From Vallitalea okinawensis (GTDB lineage Bacteria; Bacillota; Clostridia; Lachnospirales; PQDH01), in contig NZ_PQDH01000009.1 of NCBI RefSeq assembly GCF_002964605.1, forward strand, positions 62,001 through 126,000: DNA of 64,000 nt, written 5' to 3'. The position numbers and the translations under genes are program-made. Positions 17,332 through 25,810 of this stretch are shown piece after piece (within the stretch, counting starts at the first letter, position 1; the number at the start of each line of letters is the position of its first letter). Under the pieces are notes generated by a model. It was not told the origin of the DNA. It did no database searches and saw nothing but the letters and a program-made list of their open reading frames with translations.

Positions 17332-18519
17332 ATGAAAGCATTAGAGGTTAAAAAAGGAACTTATTGGGTAGGTGCTCAAGACCCTGATTTAAGAGTTTTT
17401 GATATAATTATGTATACAGAATACGGTACATCTTATAACTCTTACATTGTTAAAGGATCAGATAAAACAGCTTTATTTGAAACAGCCAAAAATAAATTTA
17501 AAGATGATTGGTTTGCTCGCATTGAGGATGTTACAAGCTATGAGGATATTGACTATATCATATTGGACCATACAGAGCCAGATCACGCTGGTTCCCTTGA
17601 ATTTATTGTAGATAAATGTCCTAATGCTACTGTTATTGGTAGTACATCAGCAGTAAACTATCTTAAAGATATCACCAATAAACCTTTTAAGTTTCAGGCT
17701 GTAAAAGATGGTGATGAAATCAGTTTAGGCGACAAAACAATTCGTTTTTACTTAGTTCCATTCCTTCACTGGCCAGACAGCATGTACTCCTATGTGGTGG
17801 AAGATAAGACCCTAATCACATGCGATTCCTTTGGTTGTCATTATAGTGATGATCGTGTATTCAATGATTTAATCGAAGGCGACTTCCTTGATGCTTACAA
17901 ATACTATTTCGATATGATTATGGGACCTTTTAAACCTTATGTATTGAAAGCCCTTAATAAAATTAAAGATTTAGAAGTCGATACTGTTTGTCCAGGTCAT
18001 GGTCCAGTTCTAAGAGAAGATATTAAAAAGTATATGGATCTCTATAGAGAATGGGCAACAACTATTGAACGAGAAAAAGGCAGCATCGTTATTGCTTATG
18101 TATCTGCCTATGGCTATACAGAGAAGTTAGCAAAAAGGATAGCAGAAGGTATTGAATCTGTCTCCGATTACGATGTTCTCACCTATGATATGGTAACATC
18201 AGATCAAGATGATGTCCTAAAAGAAATTAATATGGCAAAAGGTTTACTCCTTGGTTCACCTACTATTGTAGCTGATGCGTTACCTCCAATCTGGGGAATT
18301 CTCACATCACTGAATCCAGTTATTAATAAAGGTTTAATCTCCGGAGCATTTGGATCCTATGGTTGGAGTGGTGAAGCAGTGCCTAATATTGAAGGTCGTT
18401 TAAAACAATTAAAATTTAAGATTCCTGTAGAAGGACTTCGTATTAAATTCAACCCAAGTAAAAGCGACTTAGAAAAAGCCTTTGAGTTTGGTGTACAATT
18501 TGGAAATGAAGTAAAATAA
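17332..18519 (+). CDS. fprA: Flavodiiron protein (A-type flavoprotein, oxygen/NO reductase)
   Basis: This 395-residue protein joins an N-terminal metallo-beta-lactamase-like diiron domain to a C-terminal flavodoxin domain (from about residue 255; IVIAYVSAYGYTEKLAKRIA). Diiron ligands are visible as HTEPDH (His80, Glu82, Asp84, His85), with a further Asp in CDSFGCH and a His in CPGHGP. In anaerobes such enzymes reduce oxygen to water or NO to N2O with electrons from rubredoxin. It is monocistronic, with a terminator directly behind it. A PerR/Fur-type box at 17224-17238 predicts induction by oxidative or iron stress. A rubredoxin gene with the same control layout lies at 25439-25600. Confidence 0.96.
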   Translation: MKALEVKKGTYWVGAQDPDLRVFDIIMYTEYGTSYNSYIVKGSDKTALFETAKNKFKDDWFARIEDVTSYEDIDYIILDHTEPDHAGSLEFIVDKCPNATVIGSTSAVNYLKDITNKPFKFQAVKDGDEISLGDKTIRFYLVPFLHWPDSMYSYVVEDKTLITCDSFGCHYSDDRVFNDLIEGDFLDAYKYYFDMIMGPFKPYVLKALNKIKDLEVDTVCPGHGPVLREDIKKYMDLYREWATTIEREKGSIVIAYVSAYGYTEKLAKRIAEGIESVSDYDVLTYDMVTSDQDDVLKEINMAKGLLLGSPTIVADALPPIWGILTSLNPVINKGLISGAFGSYGWSGEAVPNIEGRLKQLKFKIPVEGLRIKFNPSKSDLEKAFEFGVQFGNEVK

Positions 18520-18575
18520 GGATGGCGATAGCCATTCTTTTTTTCTTTTTTTCTTTTTTTTCTTTTTTTACTTTC
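18520..18575 (+). terminator. Terminator with an extended T/C tract after the flavodiiron gene
   Basis: The stem GGATGGC/GCCATTC with a GATA loop begins one base after the stop codon. It is followed by roughly 35 bases of T runs broken by single C residues, much longer than a normal U tract. Confidence 0.85.
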
Positions 18576-18646
18576 TAGCCTTCTCCATGCAATTCAAACT
18601 ATGTGGTATTATACACATATTAAACATATAATATTACAAAACGGTA

Positions 18647-18675
18647 TTGACACATGTTATCACTTGTAATATAAT
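18647..18675 (+). promoter_or_regulatory. Consensus promoter for feoAB
   Basis: A perfect TTGACA (18647-18652), 17 bases, and a perfect TATAAT (18670-18675). Transcription from here gives a leader of about 180 bases before feoA. Confidence 0.75.
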
Positions 18676-18719
18676 TTCACTAGCAATATTATCATGCCAT
18701 TATTATGTCTTAAAGTTCA

Positions 18720-18782
18720 TACATACAAGAAAAGTGATTAACCTCACGTTTCAAGTATGTACAGGGAAGTATGGTTATACTT
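18720..18782 (+). promoter_or_regulatory. Two consecutive hairpins in the feoA leader
   Basis: Hairpin 1 (18720-18761) pairs TACATAC, GAAA and GTGA with TCAC, TTTC and GTATGTA through small symmetric internal loops around a six-base loop. Hairpin 2 (18767-18782) is AAGTAT/ATACTT with a GGTT loop. Neither has a T run, so they are not simple terminators. They may be a regulatory leader; no known riboswitch was recognised. Confidence 0.5.
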
Positions 18783-18859
18783 TGTCTTATAATATTACAT
18801 ATTTGTTTCCAACACTATAAAATAGATGATTTTAAAATAGAATCTTTGAGGTGAGTCAC

Positions 18860-19138
18860 ATGAGATTGTCCGAAGTAAAAGCAGGGGATACAATTGAAAT
18901 AACTTCATTACCTAACCCTATTATTCGAGCTCAGGCCATTCGTTTAGGCATCTATGAAGGTGCTGTTATACGCTGTAGTGAAAAAATTAACAAGGGTCCA
19001 GTAATATTACAGAACCGTTTACAAGAAATAGCTATAGGTCATAAGCTAGCTTCTCAAATCATTGTTGAGATAATAACGGATCACCGTTCTGCAAAAAACG
19101 AAAAGAAAGGACCTAGCTTAAGCTATGGGTATAAATAG
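18860..19138 (+). CDS. feoA: Ferrous iron transport protein FeoA
   Basis: This 92-residue SH3-like cytosolic protein (MRLSEVKAGDTIEITSLPNP; later AIRLGIYEGAVIRCSEKINKGPVIL) supports the FeoB ferrous-iron channel. The start at 18860 is chosen for the GAGGTGAG site upstream; a GTG at 18851 overlaps that site. The stop codon is ten bases before feoB, so the two form an operon. The tail after about residue 78 is Lys-rich and probably disordered. Confidence 0.93.
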   Translation: MRLSEVKAGDTIEITSLPNPIIRAQAIRLGIYEGAVIRCSEKINKGPVILQNRLQEIAIGHKLASQIIVEIITDHRSAKNEKKGPSLSYGYK

Positions 19139-19147
19139 GTGAACAAT

Positions 19148-20965
19148 ATGGCAGCTAAGAAACTTGTTCTAGCAGGTAATCCTAATGTAGGTAAATCTGT
19201 ATTTTTTAATGCCTTAACTGGTATCTATGTAGATGTATCCAACTATCCTGGTACAACTGTTGACATAAGTAAAGGTAAATATAATGACTACGAAGTTATC
19301 GATACACCAGGTGTATACGGCGTCTCTTCCTTTAATGATGAAGAAAGAGTCGCAAGAGATGTTATCTTACAAGCAGACTTAATACTTAATGTTGTAGATG
19401 CTGTCCATTTAGATCGTGATTTATTCTTAACACAACAATTAATTGATATGGGCAAACCTGTTATTGTTGCATTAAATATGATGGATGAGGTTGAACATAA
19501 CGGTTTAACTATTGATATTCCCTTAATGGAAGAGCTTTTAGGTGTACCTATTATACCAACAGTTGCTCCTAAAAAGAAAGGCTTCGAGGCACTAAAGAAA
19601 AATCTTGGTCAAGCTTCTACTGGGAATAAAATTGTAGGAATAAAAGATTATCTCGCTAAATATGAGAATACAGTTGATCATGCATCAGAAGCATTAATGA
19701 TTCTTGAGGAAGACGAAGAAATTATTGCAAAGTATAACGTTAACGGCGGCACTTTACGTGATAAAATCTATTCTCAAAGGCGTACCCGTATTAATAACGT
19801 TATTGATCTCACCCTAAAAGAGATGGCTCTAAATATCAGTTTTAAGCAAAAGCTAAGCAAATGGATGCTTAGACCTGTTACAGGTGTTCCTATCCTTCTT
19901 GCAACTTTAATTTTCATGTATTTCTTTCTAGGTGATTTCATCGCTCAAGATATCGTTGGCGTTACTGAAGAGCTTATTATGGGAACTTGGTACTATGAAT
20001 TTATTATGTCTATCATTGGACCTTTCTTCACTGAAGGCAGCTTCTTTTTTGAGCTACTCATCGGTGAATCTGGTCTCTTAACCATGGTACCTACATACGT
20101 ACTAGGGTTATTACTACCTTTAGTAGTTGGTTTCTATTTCTTATTAGCACTATTAGAAGACTCCGGCTACTTACCTAGAATTGCGGCTTTATTAGATAAA
20201 ACATTAACCAAGATAGGTCTTAATGGAAAAGCAGTCATTCCTATGATATTAGGCTTTGGTTGCGTTACAATGGCTACTATTACCACAAGAATTCTAGGTA
20301 GCAAAAGAGAACGTTTCATTGCAACCATGTTATTAACGTTAGCTATTCCATGCTCAGCACAATTAGGAGTTATTGTCGTAATGGCTTCTAGCCTTGCACC
20401 ACAATTAACCTTGGCTTATGTATTGACTATCATAGCTGTTTTTGTCGTTGTTGGTTTAGCTCTCAATAAATTAATGCCCGGCGAATCAACAGACTTATTA
20501 ATCGATATTCCACCACTTCGATTGCCTCGAATCGGAAATGTATTATCAAAGACTTGGACAAAATCATGGCACTTTTTAACAGAAGCTACACCTTTATTCA
20601 TGATCGGAGCCGTATTGATTACATTACTTCAGTTCTTTAATATTTTAGCAAGTATTCAAAACGCATTAGCACCAATTGTCGTTAGCTTATTGAGATTACC
20701 TAAAGAAGTAACGACGCCTTTTATCATGGGAATTATCCGTAGAGACTTCGGCGCTGCTGGTCTATTCACATTAACTGAGCAAGGTTTATTAAGCCCTGAA
20801 CAAACTGTTGTAGCCTTAGTTGTTATTACATTGTTCGTACCTTGTATTGCAGCAGCTCTTGTACTCTTTAAGGAAAGAGGCTGGAAACATGCTGTTGCCA
20901 TTTGGGTTGGTAGTTTTGCCATCGCTTTTGCAACAGGTGGTCTTCTAGCAGCTTTGTTAGTTTAA
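19148..20965 (+). CDS. feoB: Ferrous iron transporter FeoB
   Basis: This 605-residue membrane GTPase imports Fe2+. The N-terminal G domain shows G1 AGNPNVGKS, G3 DTPGVYG and G4 NMMD within residues 1 to about 165. A helical region follows, then about eight membrane helices with conserved Gate motifs (GFGCVTMATITTRIL and the C-terminal IRRDFGAAG region). It is at the short end of FeoB lengths and has no C-terminal FeoC-like extension. The ATG at 19148, preceded by AGGTGA, is preferred over a GTG nine bases upstream. A strong terminator follows. Confidence 0.96.
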   Translation: MAAKKLVLAGNPNVGKSVFFNALTGIYVDVSNYPGTTVDISKGKYNDYEVIDTPGVYGVSSFNDEERVARDVILQADLILNVVDAVHLDRDLFLTQQLIDMGKPVIVALNMMDEVEHNGLTIDIPLMEELLGVPIIPTVAPKKKGFEALKKNLGQASTGNKIVGIKDYLAKYENTVDHASEALMILEEDEEIIAKYNVNGGTLRDKIYSQRRTRINNVIDLTLKEMALNISFKQKLSKWMLRPVTGVPILLATLIFMYFFLGDFIAQDIVGVTEELIMGTWYYEFIMSIIGPFFTEGSFFFELLIGESGLLTMVPTYVLGLLLPLVVGFYFLLALLEDSGYLPRIAALLDKTLTKIGLNGKAVIPMILGFGCVTMATITTRILGSKRERFIATMLLTLAIPCSAQLGVIVVMASSLAPQLTLAYVLTIIAVFVVVGLALNKLMPGESTDLLIDIPPLRLPRIGNVLSKTWTKSWHFLTEATPLFMIGAVLITLLQFFNILASIQNALAPIVVSLLRLPKEVTTPFIMGIIRRDFGAAGLFTLTEQGLLSPEQTVVALVVITLFVPCIAAALVLFKERGWKHAVAIWVGSFAIAFATGGLLAALLV

Positions 20966-20986
20966 TTACATTAATATAACGATTAA

Positions 20987-21031
20987 GGTATTACCTTCAT
21001 TGCATCATTCAATGGAAGTAATACCTTTTTT
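20987..21031. terminator. Bidirectional terminator between feoB and larB
   Basis: A 16-base imperfect stem starting GGTATTACC and ending GTAATACC is followed by TTTTTTATTT on the plus strand. It lies between convergent genes and could serve both. Confidence 0.85.
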
Positions 21032-21046
21032 ATTTCTATAGATTTT

Positions 21047-21817
21047 TTAATCCACTTTTCCAGCTAACTCAATTTGCCTATTAATAGTACTGGCTAGATA
21101 ACCACCACCAAATCCATTATCAATATTAACGACCCCTATGCCACTTGCACAACTGTTGAGCATGGTAAGTAACGCAGATATGCCGCCTAAGTTAGCTCCA
21201 TAACCAACACTAGTGGGAACAGCGATAACAGGTTTATCCACTAATCCACCCACTACGCTGGCCAAAGCGCCTTCCATACCAGCAACAGTAACAATGACAC
21301 TTGCTTCATTTAGTTTATCTATATTGGAGAGTAGGCGATGTATTCCTGCTACCCCAACATCGTACAATCTTTCCACAGTATTGCCTAGCATTTCAGCAGT
21401 AATTGCCGCCTCCTCTGATACAGGAATATCAGAAGTTCCAGCTGTCATAACTAGTATTTTATGCCGACTAGCAACAATTTCTTGCTGTTTAATCGTGATC
21501 ATTCTTGCAAGCTCATGATATTCAGCATGATCAGCTATTTTCTTTACAGCCTCAAAGACCTCTCTTGTTGCTCGAGTTGCTAATACATTAGAGCCTCTAT
21601 TTATCATTTTTTCAACAATACCTACTACATGCTCTGTGGCTTTACCTTCACAGTATATAACTTCTGGGTAGCCATTTCTTAAACCTCTATGATGATCAAT
21701 TTTAGCATACCCTAAATCTTCAAAAGGTAGGTTTTTTAATGATTTCATGGCATCTTCTACTTCAACCTTACCTTCTTTAACTTGATTCAGAATTACCTCA
21801 ATATTCTTATCAGTCAT
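21047..21817 (-). CDS. larB: Nickel-pincer cofactor biosynthesis protein LarB
   Basis: This 256-residue PurE-like carboxylase/hydrolase carboxylates the pyridinium ring of nicotinic acid adenine dinucleotide and releases AMP, the first step of nickel-pincer cofactor synthesis. The C-terminal half carries VMTAGTSDIPVSEEAAITAE and the Gly-rich GIGVVNIDNGFGGGY. The start at 21817 has AGGAGGAGG directly upstream; an ATG at 21838 has none. It lies 5 kb from larC-larE, separated by iron and oxygen-defence genes. No larA racemase-like gene is visible, so the enzyme that uses the cofactor must be elsewhere. Confidence 0.94.
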   Translation of the reverse strand: MTDKNIEVILNQVKEGKVEVEDAMKSLKNLPFEDLGYAKIDHHRGLRNGYPEVIYCEGKATEHVVGIVEKMINRGSNVLATRATREVFEAVKKIADHAEYHELARMITIKQQEIVASRHKILVMTAGTSDIPVSEEAAITAEMLGNTVERLYDVGVAGIHRLLSNIDKLNEASVIVTVAGMEGALASVVGGLVDKPVIAVPTSVGYGANLGGISALLTMLNSCASGIGVVNIDNGFGGGYLASTINRQIELAGKVD

Positions 21818-21979
21818 CCTTTGCCTCCTCCTAAACATTCTACACTTTAATTAACTGAGCAGCCTTTTCCCGTTTACGTCATTCATATTACAAATATAGA
21901 TCTTCTTGACCCCTATAAGACCAGTATACCAAAGTCCTTCCTTAACTACCACTAGTTACAAAAGCTATGAACCTTATAC

Positions 21980-23875
21980 TTATACAAACCATATAGGACT
22001 GGTCCAAGCAATATGCCCATCTATCTGGGTTAAGCGAACATAATAATAGGTATCTTCTTCTATTACCTCGCTATCCCTGAGTTCAAGTTTAGCCCATTGT
22101 TTATCGATAGCTTCCTTTATATGAACTTCACCATTTTTTATAATTTCAATTTGCTTAATATCTTTCGGTGCCACAGCTTTTATGTTAATAATCTTCGTCT
22201 TTCTCCTCTCACCTGATACTACTTCTCCTATAGAATACTCATTAATACTGTAGTCTATAACTATCCTGGGATGTGTAGAAGCTATTGTTTTCCTACTGCA
22301 CAACCCTCTGTATATCTCTTCACGGTTGAGACCTTTAGCATATACTGCTGTAACTCCACCATATCCAGGATTACCATCGTGTCCATCACTGCTAGCTGTT
22401 ATACCCCACCTTTTACCTCTGTTCAAAAAATCAACCAAAGTATTTCCTTTAACATTAGATTTTGCTTTTAAAATCATAGGATGACCACCGTATTCGAATC
22501 TTCCCCACTGACTAGAAAATACCTCTGCTAATCTTTCATTCTCACTGCTTAATTCCCAATGACTAATATCAAAACCAGCATATTTTTTTTCTTGCTGATC
22601 TTTAGATATCCGTCCACCACAGTAGCGATGAAAATGAGGAATTGTTAAGTGCTCTTTATCTCTATAATAATTCCAGACATCAGGAATATCTTTTACATCA
22701 GCAGCAGGGTATGGATATTCTGCTAAAGATTCTTTGAATAATACGACGGTATCGCCCCTCTGACTATGAAATTCAAATCCCGGAAATGTTACTAGTTTGT
22801 CTTTTTCATAATATTTATCTGCTTCCTCACCAATCTTGCTCCACGTTGCTTTATTAATATTCACACTTCTATCTTCGTTGAATTCAAATGTTTGTTCTGA
22901 CATACAAATAAAGTCTAAATGAGATACTTCTTTAGCATACTGATAACCTACTTTGGGAGATGCTCCTCCATCATTATCTCTTATATTTGCTGTAAGGTTG
23001 GAATGAATATGAATGTCTCCCCAAAATAATTTCTCATCACTTTTTTTACACATCATAACAGCTTTGTCTACCCTTAAGTCTTGATGATTTTTCACAGTGA
23101 TCTCATAAAAACCTTCTTCTTTAATTACAGCTTTATAGACCTTATCTTTATATTCAACTAAGCCCTTCTTCTCACCTTCCAATTCTTCTATTTCTAATTG
23201 CCATTGACCGATATTATCATCCTCAAAGATAGGGTTATTAAATCGATCTACTACATTAATATCTATTTCAAAAGCTTTCCCTGGCTGAATTACAGAAGGT
23301 GCTTTCAACAAGATACTTTTAGGCTGATCTGGTATAAGTTTAATTTTTGGAAATGCTTGAACCTCTTCATAATTACCATTGCCTAACTGATCTATCCAAA
23401 CTCTATTATGCAAATAAGTCCCCTCTTTTTTAAAAGCTAATTGTCCTACTCTTGTAGGAGGACAATCCCCCTCTAACCATGGTCGATGAATCCCCCCAAA
23501 AACAATATGGATTTTTTCTCCTTCATTTAAGCCATTTAATAAAGTAATGATCGCAATTCTATTACTATCAGGCCATCTTTTAATATGATTAAAAGCTGAA
23601 GATACCTTTTCGATTCGAGTTTCAACTTGTATGCCATCATCTTCCCCTATAGCGTAAAGATAATTGGGCTTCCAATAATCATAGGCTTGCAAATATTCTT
23701 CTGTACGTTGATGTTGATAAGGCGGCACTAATATTTTCAGAGAGCCTCCCTGGTTGATTCCACCCTTAATGGCTGTGTAAGTTATTTTCCATTCTAGCTC
23801 GCTATCAACAATTAATTCAGTCTGTACTTCTACATCAAAAAATCCAGAATCATTTTTATATGTATATCTATTCAT
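21980..23875 (-). CDS. DUF3604-family, PHP-like metallohydrolase of unknown substrate
   Basis: This 631-residue protein has no signal peptide. The N-terminal half (about 1-280) is beta-rich and resembles an immunoglobulin-like region. The C-terminal half resembles the polymerase-histidinol-phosphatase fold: FWGDIHIHSNLT around residue 285, FPGFEFHSQRGD, IPHFHRYCGG and ITASSDGHDGNPG supply the expected metal-binding His/Asp residues. This is the DUF3604 pattern, for which a hydrolytic role is assumed but not settled. The start at 23875 has an AGGGAG site. A ROK regulator lies upstream behind its own terminator and may control this gene. Confidence 0.75.
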   Translation of the reverse strand: MNRYTYKNDSGFFDVEVQTELIVDSELEWKITYTAIKGGINQGGSLKILVPPYQHQRTEEYLQAYDYWKPNYLYAIGEDDGIQVETRIEKVSSAFNHIKRWPDSNRIAIITLLNGLNEGEKIHIVFGGIHRPWLEGDCPPTRVGQLAFKKEGTYLHNRVWIDQLGNGNYEEVQAFPKIKLIPDQPKSILLKAPSVIQPGKAFEIDINVVDRFNNPIFEDDNIGQWQLEIEELEGEKKGLVEYKDKVYKAVIKEEGFYEITVKNHQDLRVDKAVMMCKKSDEKLFWGDIHIHSNLTANIRDNDGGASPKVGYQYAKEVSHLDFICMSEQTFEFNEDRSVNINKATWSKIGEEADKYYEKDKLVTFPGFEFHSQRGDTVVLFKESLAEYPYPAADVKDIPDVWNYYRDKEHLTIPHFHRYCGGRISKDQQEKKYAGFDISHWELSSENERLAEVFSSQWGRFEYGGHPMILKAKSNVKGNTLVDFLNRGKRWGITASSDGHDGNPGYGGVTAVYAKGLNREEIYRGLCSRKTIASTHPRIVIDYSINEYSIGEVVSGERRKTKIINIKAVAPKDIKQIEIIKNGEVHIKEAIDKQWAKLELRDSEVIEEDTYYYVRLTQIDGHIAWTSPIWFV

Positions 23876-24059
23876 TATATCACTCCCTTCATCTCTTCAC
23901 AGTTGTCACATATCTACGCTTTATCAATTCATACATTCTTTACTCCATTGAAACCCTATTCACTTCTGCATGCTCAATAACACTTTAATATTCGTCTATC
24001 TTTATTATTACACTATCACATATTTGATTTATTTTCAATATGAAATTAATATATCAATA

Positions 24060-24093
24060 TAAAAACCACCTTAACTAAAATAGCCAAGATGGT
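24060..24093 (-). terminator. Terminator after the ROK regulator
   Basis: On the minus strand ACCATCTT pairs with AAGGTGGT (one wobble), followed by TTTTTA, about 20 bases after the stop codon. Confidence 0.7.
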
Positions 24094-24113
24094 ACTGCCT
24101 AATTGCTTTATAA

Positions 24114-25286
24114 CTATACATTAAATACTTTGTTCATAACCAAGGCCGTTGCGCTGTAATCAATCATCACCTTTTCTTTTGATCGAACAATCCATTCTAT
24201 ATCATTTAATTTGGGATCAAATACAAGATTTCCAACGTGATCTTTTAGAATACTTAAGGCTTCCTCATAATAGTCAAATATTTCTCCTGATAGAACAATA
24301 ATATCCGGATTAATAATCACTAATAAATTATTTATGGCATTGGCAAGTTTAATAAGCACATTATGAATAACCTCAATGCCAACACTGTCATTATTATTTG
24401 CTAGTTGACTTATAGCCCTTACATCAACATTCTTTCCATCACCCGACTTGTCCCTAAAAGCTTTTTCAATTGCTGATTTGGAGCAATAAGCCTCTAGATG
24501 ACCTTTTCTTCCACAATAACATTCATCACCATCTGGTTCTACCAGCATATGGCCAATTTTAGCTGCAAGATTGGATTTACCCCTTACTACATGCCCATTA
24601 CAGATAATACTGCCCCCAACGCCCTCTCCAAAATAGATATATAGAAGATTTTTCTTTCGGGCATTAGATGGGTCCATAGCTATATATTCGTTAATCAATT
24701 CTGTATTGATACTGTATTCCATAATAATCTCACAAGAGTACCTCTCTTTTAAGTAACTTATAATAGGTACTTGTTTGATGCCTTTTTTGATATTAAAAAT
24801 TTGCCCTGACTTAAAATCTAAGGCTCCTCTTGATGCAATACCTATCCCCAGAAGTTTCTCTTGGTCAATCTTTGACTGTTTTATTGAAAATGAGATCATA
24901 TTGTCTAATTCATCTAGAAATTGACTTTCTTCATCAATATGTGTAATGCTTCTGCTTTCCTTATAAATGATTTCTGAACCAAGATTCGTTATACAAAGCT
25001 TCAGATTGCTTTTAGCTATATGAATCCCAATAATGAATCTTGCATTTTTATTGGCTATAAGATGAATAGGCTTCCTTCCAACATATGTTTCTTCTTTCCC
25101 TATTTCCCTTACTAAGTTTTCTTTCCTTAAACTTTCCACAATCCTTGTTACGGAGGGTGCTGATAGTTTAAGCTTCTTTTCTATATCTGTTCTTGAAATA
25201 GGTCCATCTCTTAATATCAACCGAAAAACCTTTATCTTGTTCCGTGACTTCATCTGAGATTTACCCTTTTTCTCTACTTTAAACAA
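24114..25286 (-). CDS. ROK-family transcriptional regulator (NagC/XylR type)
   Basis: This roughly 390-residue repressor-type protein has an N-terminal winged helix-turn-helix (ISRTDIEKKLKLSAPSVTRI) followed by a ROK sugar-binding fold (IIGIHIAKSNLKLCITN; GEGVGGSIICNG). The zinc motif appears as CYCGRKGHLEAYC. ROK regulators of this type respond to sugars or amino sugars. A TTG at 25286 with GGAGGAG five bases upstream is the best start; a GTG at 25301 overlaps that site, and ATG at 25253 is an alternative. It stands alone between two terminators, upstream of the DUF3604 gene. Confidence 0.88.
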   Translation of the reverse strand: MFKVEKKGKSQMKSRNKIKVFRLILRDGPISRTDIEKKLKLSAPSVTRIVESLRKENLVREIGKEETYVGRKPIHLIANKNARFIIGIHIAKSNLKLCITNLGSEIIYKESRSITHIDEESQFLDELDNMISFSIKQSKIDQEKLLGIGIASRGALDFKSGQIFNIKKGIKQVPIISYLKERYSCEIIMEYSINTELINEYIAMDPSNARKKNLLYIYFGEGVGGSIICNGHVVRGKSNLAAKIGHMLVEPDGDECYCGRKGHLEAYCSKSAIEKAFRDKSGDGKNVDVRAISQLANNNDSVGIEVIHNVLIKLANAINNLLVIINPDIIVLSGEIFDYYEEALSILKDHVGNLVFDPKLNDIEWIVRSKEKVMIDYSATALVMNKVFNV

Positions 25287-25336
25287 AGTAATCTCCTCCA
25301 CACTTGGGGTTCAAAGTTAAAACTGAATGTATATTA

Positions 25337-25365
25337 ATCTTATACAAAAAATAGAAATTAATCAA
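25337..25365 (-). promoter_or_regulatory. Probable promoter of the ROK regulator
   Basis: On the minus strand TTGATT (25360-25365), 17 bases, TAAGAT (25337-25342), about 50 bases before the start codon. The boxes are moderate matches only. Confidence 0.45.
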
Positions 25366-25392
25366 TAGCCAATGCATTTTTAATAAATGCTT

Positions 25393-25427
25393 AAAAAACC
25401 TTCATAACTGAAGTTATGAAGGTTTTT
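25393..25427. terminator. Terminator after the rubredoxin gene
   Basis: CCTTCATAAC pairs with GTTATGAAGG around a four-base loop, flanked by A and T runs on both sides. On the minus strand it ends in TTTTTT, 12 bases after the rubredoxin stop. Confidence 0.85.
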
Positions 25428-25438
25428 GTATTGGCTAA

Positions 25439-25600
25439 CTATTCAACTTTTTCAAATTGATCTTTTCCTACAAAGCATAGTGGACAAACCCACTCTTCAG
25501 GAACTTTTTCCCATGGTGTTCCAACTTCTACTCCGTTATCAGGATCTCCAATCTCTGGGTCATAAACCCATCCGCACACAACGCATACCCACTTATCCAT
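25439..25600 (-). CDS. Rubredoxin
   Basis: This 53-residue mononuclear-iron electron carrier starts [20 protein letters not shown]. The two Cys pairs CVVCG and CPLCF bind the iron, spaced as in classical rubredoxin, and [14 protein letters not shown] is the family core. AAGGAG lies eight bases before the ATG at 25600; the ATG at 25606 is too close. It is monocistronic. Its promoter carries a PerR/Fur-type box in the same place as that of the flavodiiron protein at 17332, so it is the likely electron donor to that enzyme. Confidence 0.97.
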   Translation of the reverse strand: MDKWVCVVCGWVYDPEIGDPDNGVEVGTPWEKVPEEWVCPLCFVGKDQFEKVE

Positions 25601-25648
25601 AATCATTTCTCCTTCCAACTTTTAATTTATCTATTGATTATTATTTAG

Positions 25649-25663
25649 TAATAATTATTATCT
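25649..25663 (-). promoter_or_regulatory. PerR/Fur-type operator upstream of rubredoxin
   Basis: The core ATAAT-T-ATTAT lies at 25651-25661 within a 7-1-7 near-palindrome six bases downstream of the -10 box. This is the same arrangement as at the flavodiiron gene. Confidence 0.6.
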
Positions 25664-25669
25664 AATAAT

Positions 25670-25698
25670 AATATATCATAGAATGTAATTTTTGTCAA
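25670..25698 (-). promoter_or_regulatory. Promoter of the rubredoxin gene
   Basis: On the minus strand a perfect TTGACA (25693-25698), 17 bases, and TATATT (25670-25675), about 70 bases before the start codon. Confidence 0.7.
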
Positions 25699-25775
25699 AG
25701 GTAAAATGAAATAATCTTACACCATCATATGACATTGTCCAAACTATGTATGTTAAAATCGGAATAGGAAAGTAC

Positions 25776-25806
25776 AAAAAAAGCTAAGGAAATTTTCCTT
25801 AGCTTT
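25776..25806 (-). terminator. Terminator after pfkA
   Basis: On the minus strand AGCTAAGGAAA pairs with TTTCCTTAGCT and is followed by seven T residues, starting five bases after the pfkA stop. Confidence 0.85.
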
Positions 25807-25810
25807 TTAT

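Noticed and set aside
18720-18782. Known riboswitch or tRNA-like element before feoA
   Set aside because: I could not match the two hairpins to any conserved riboswitch core, and no tRNA features are present.
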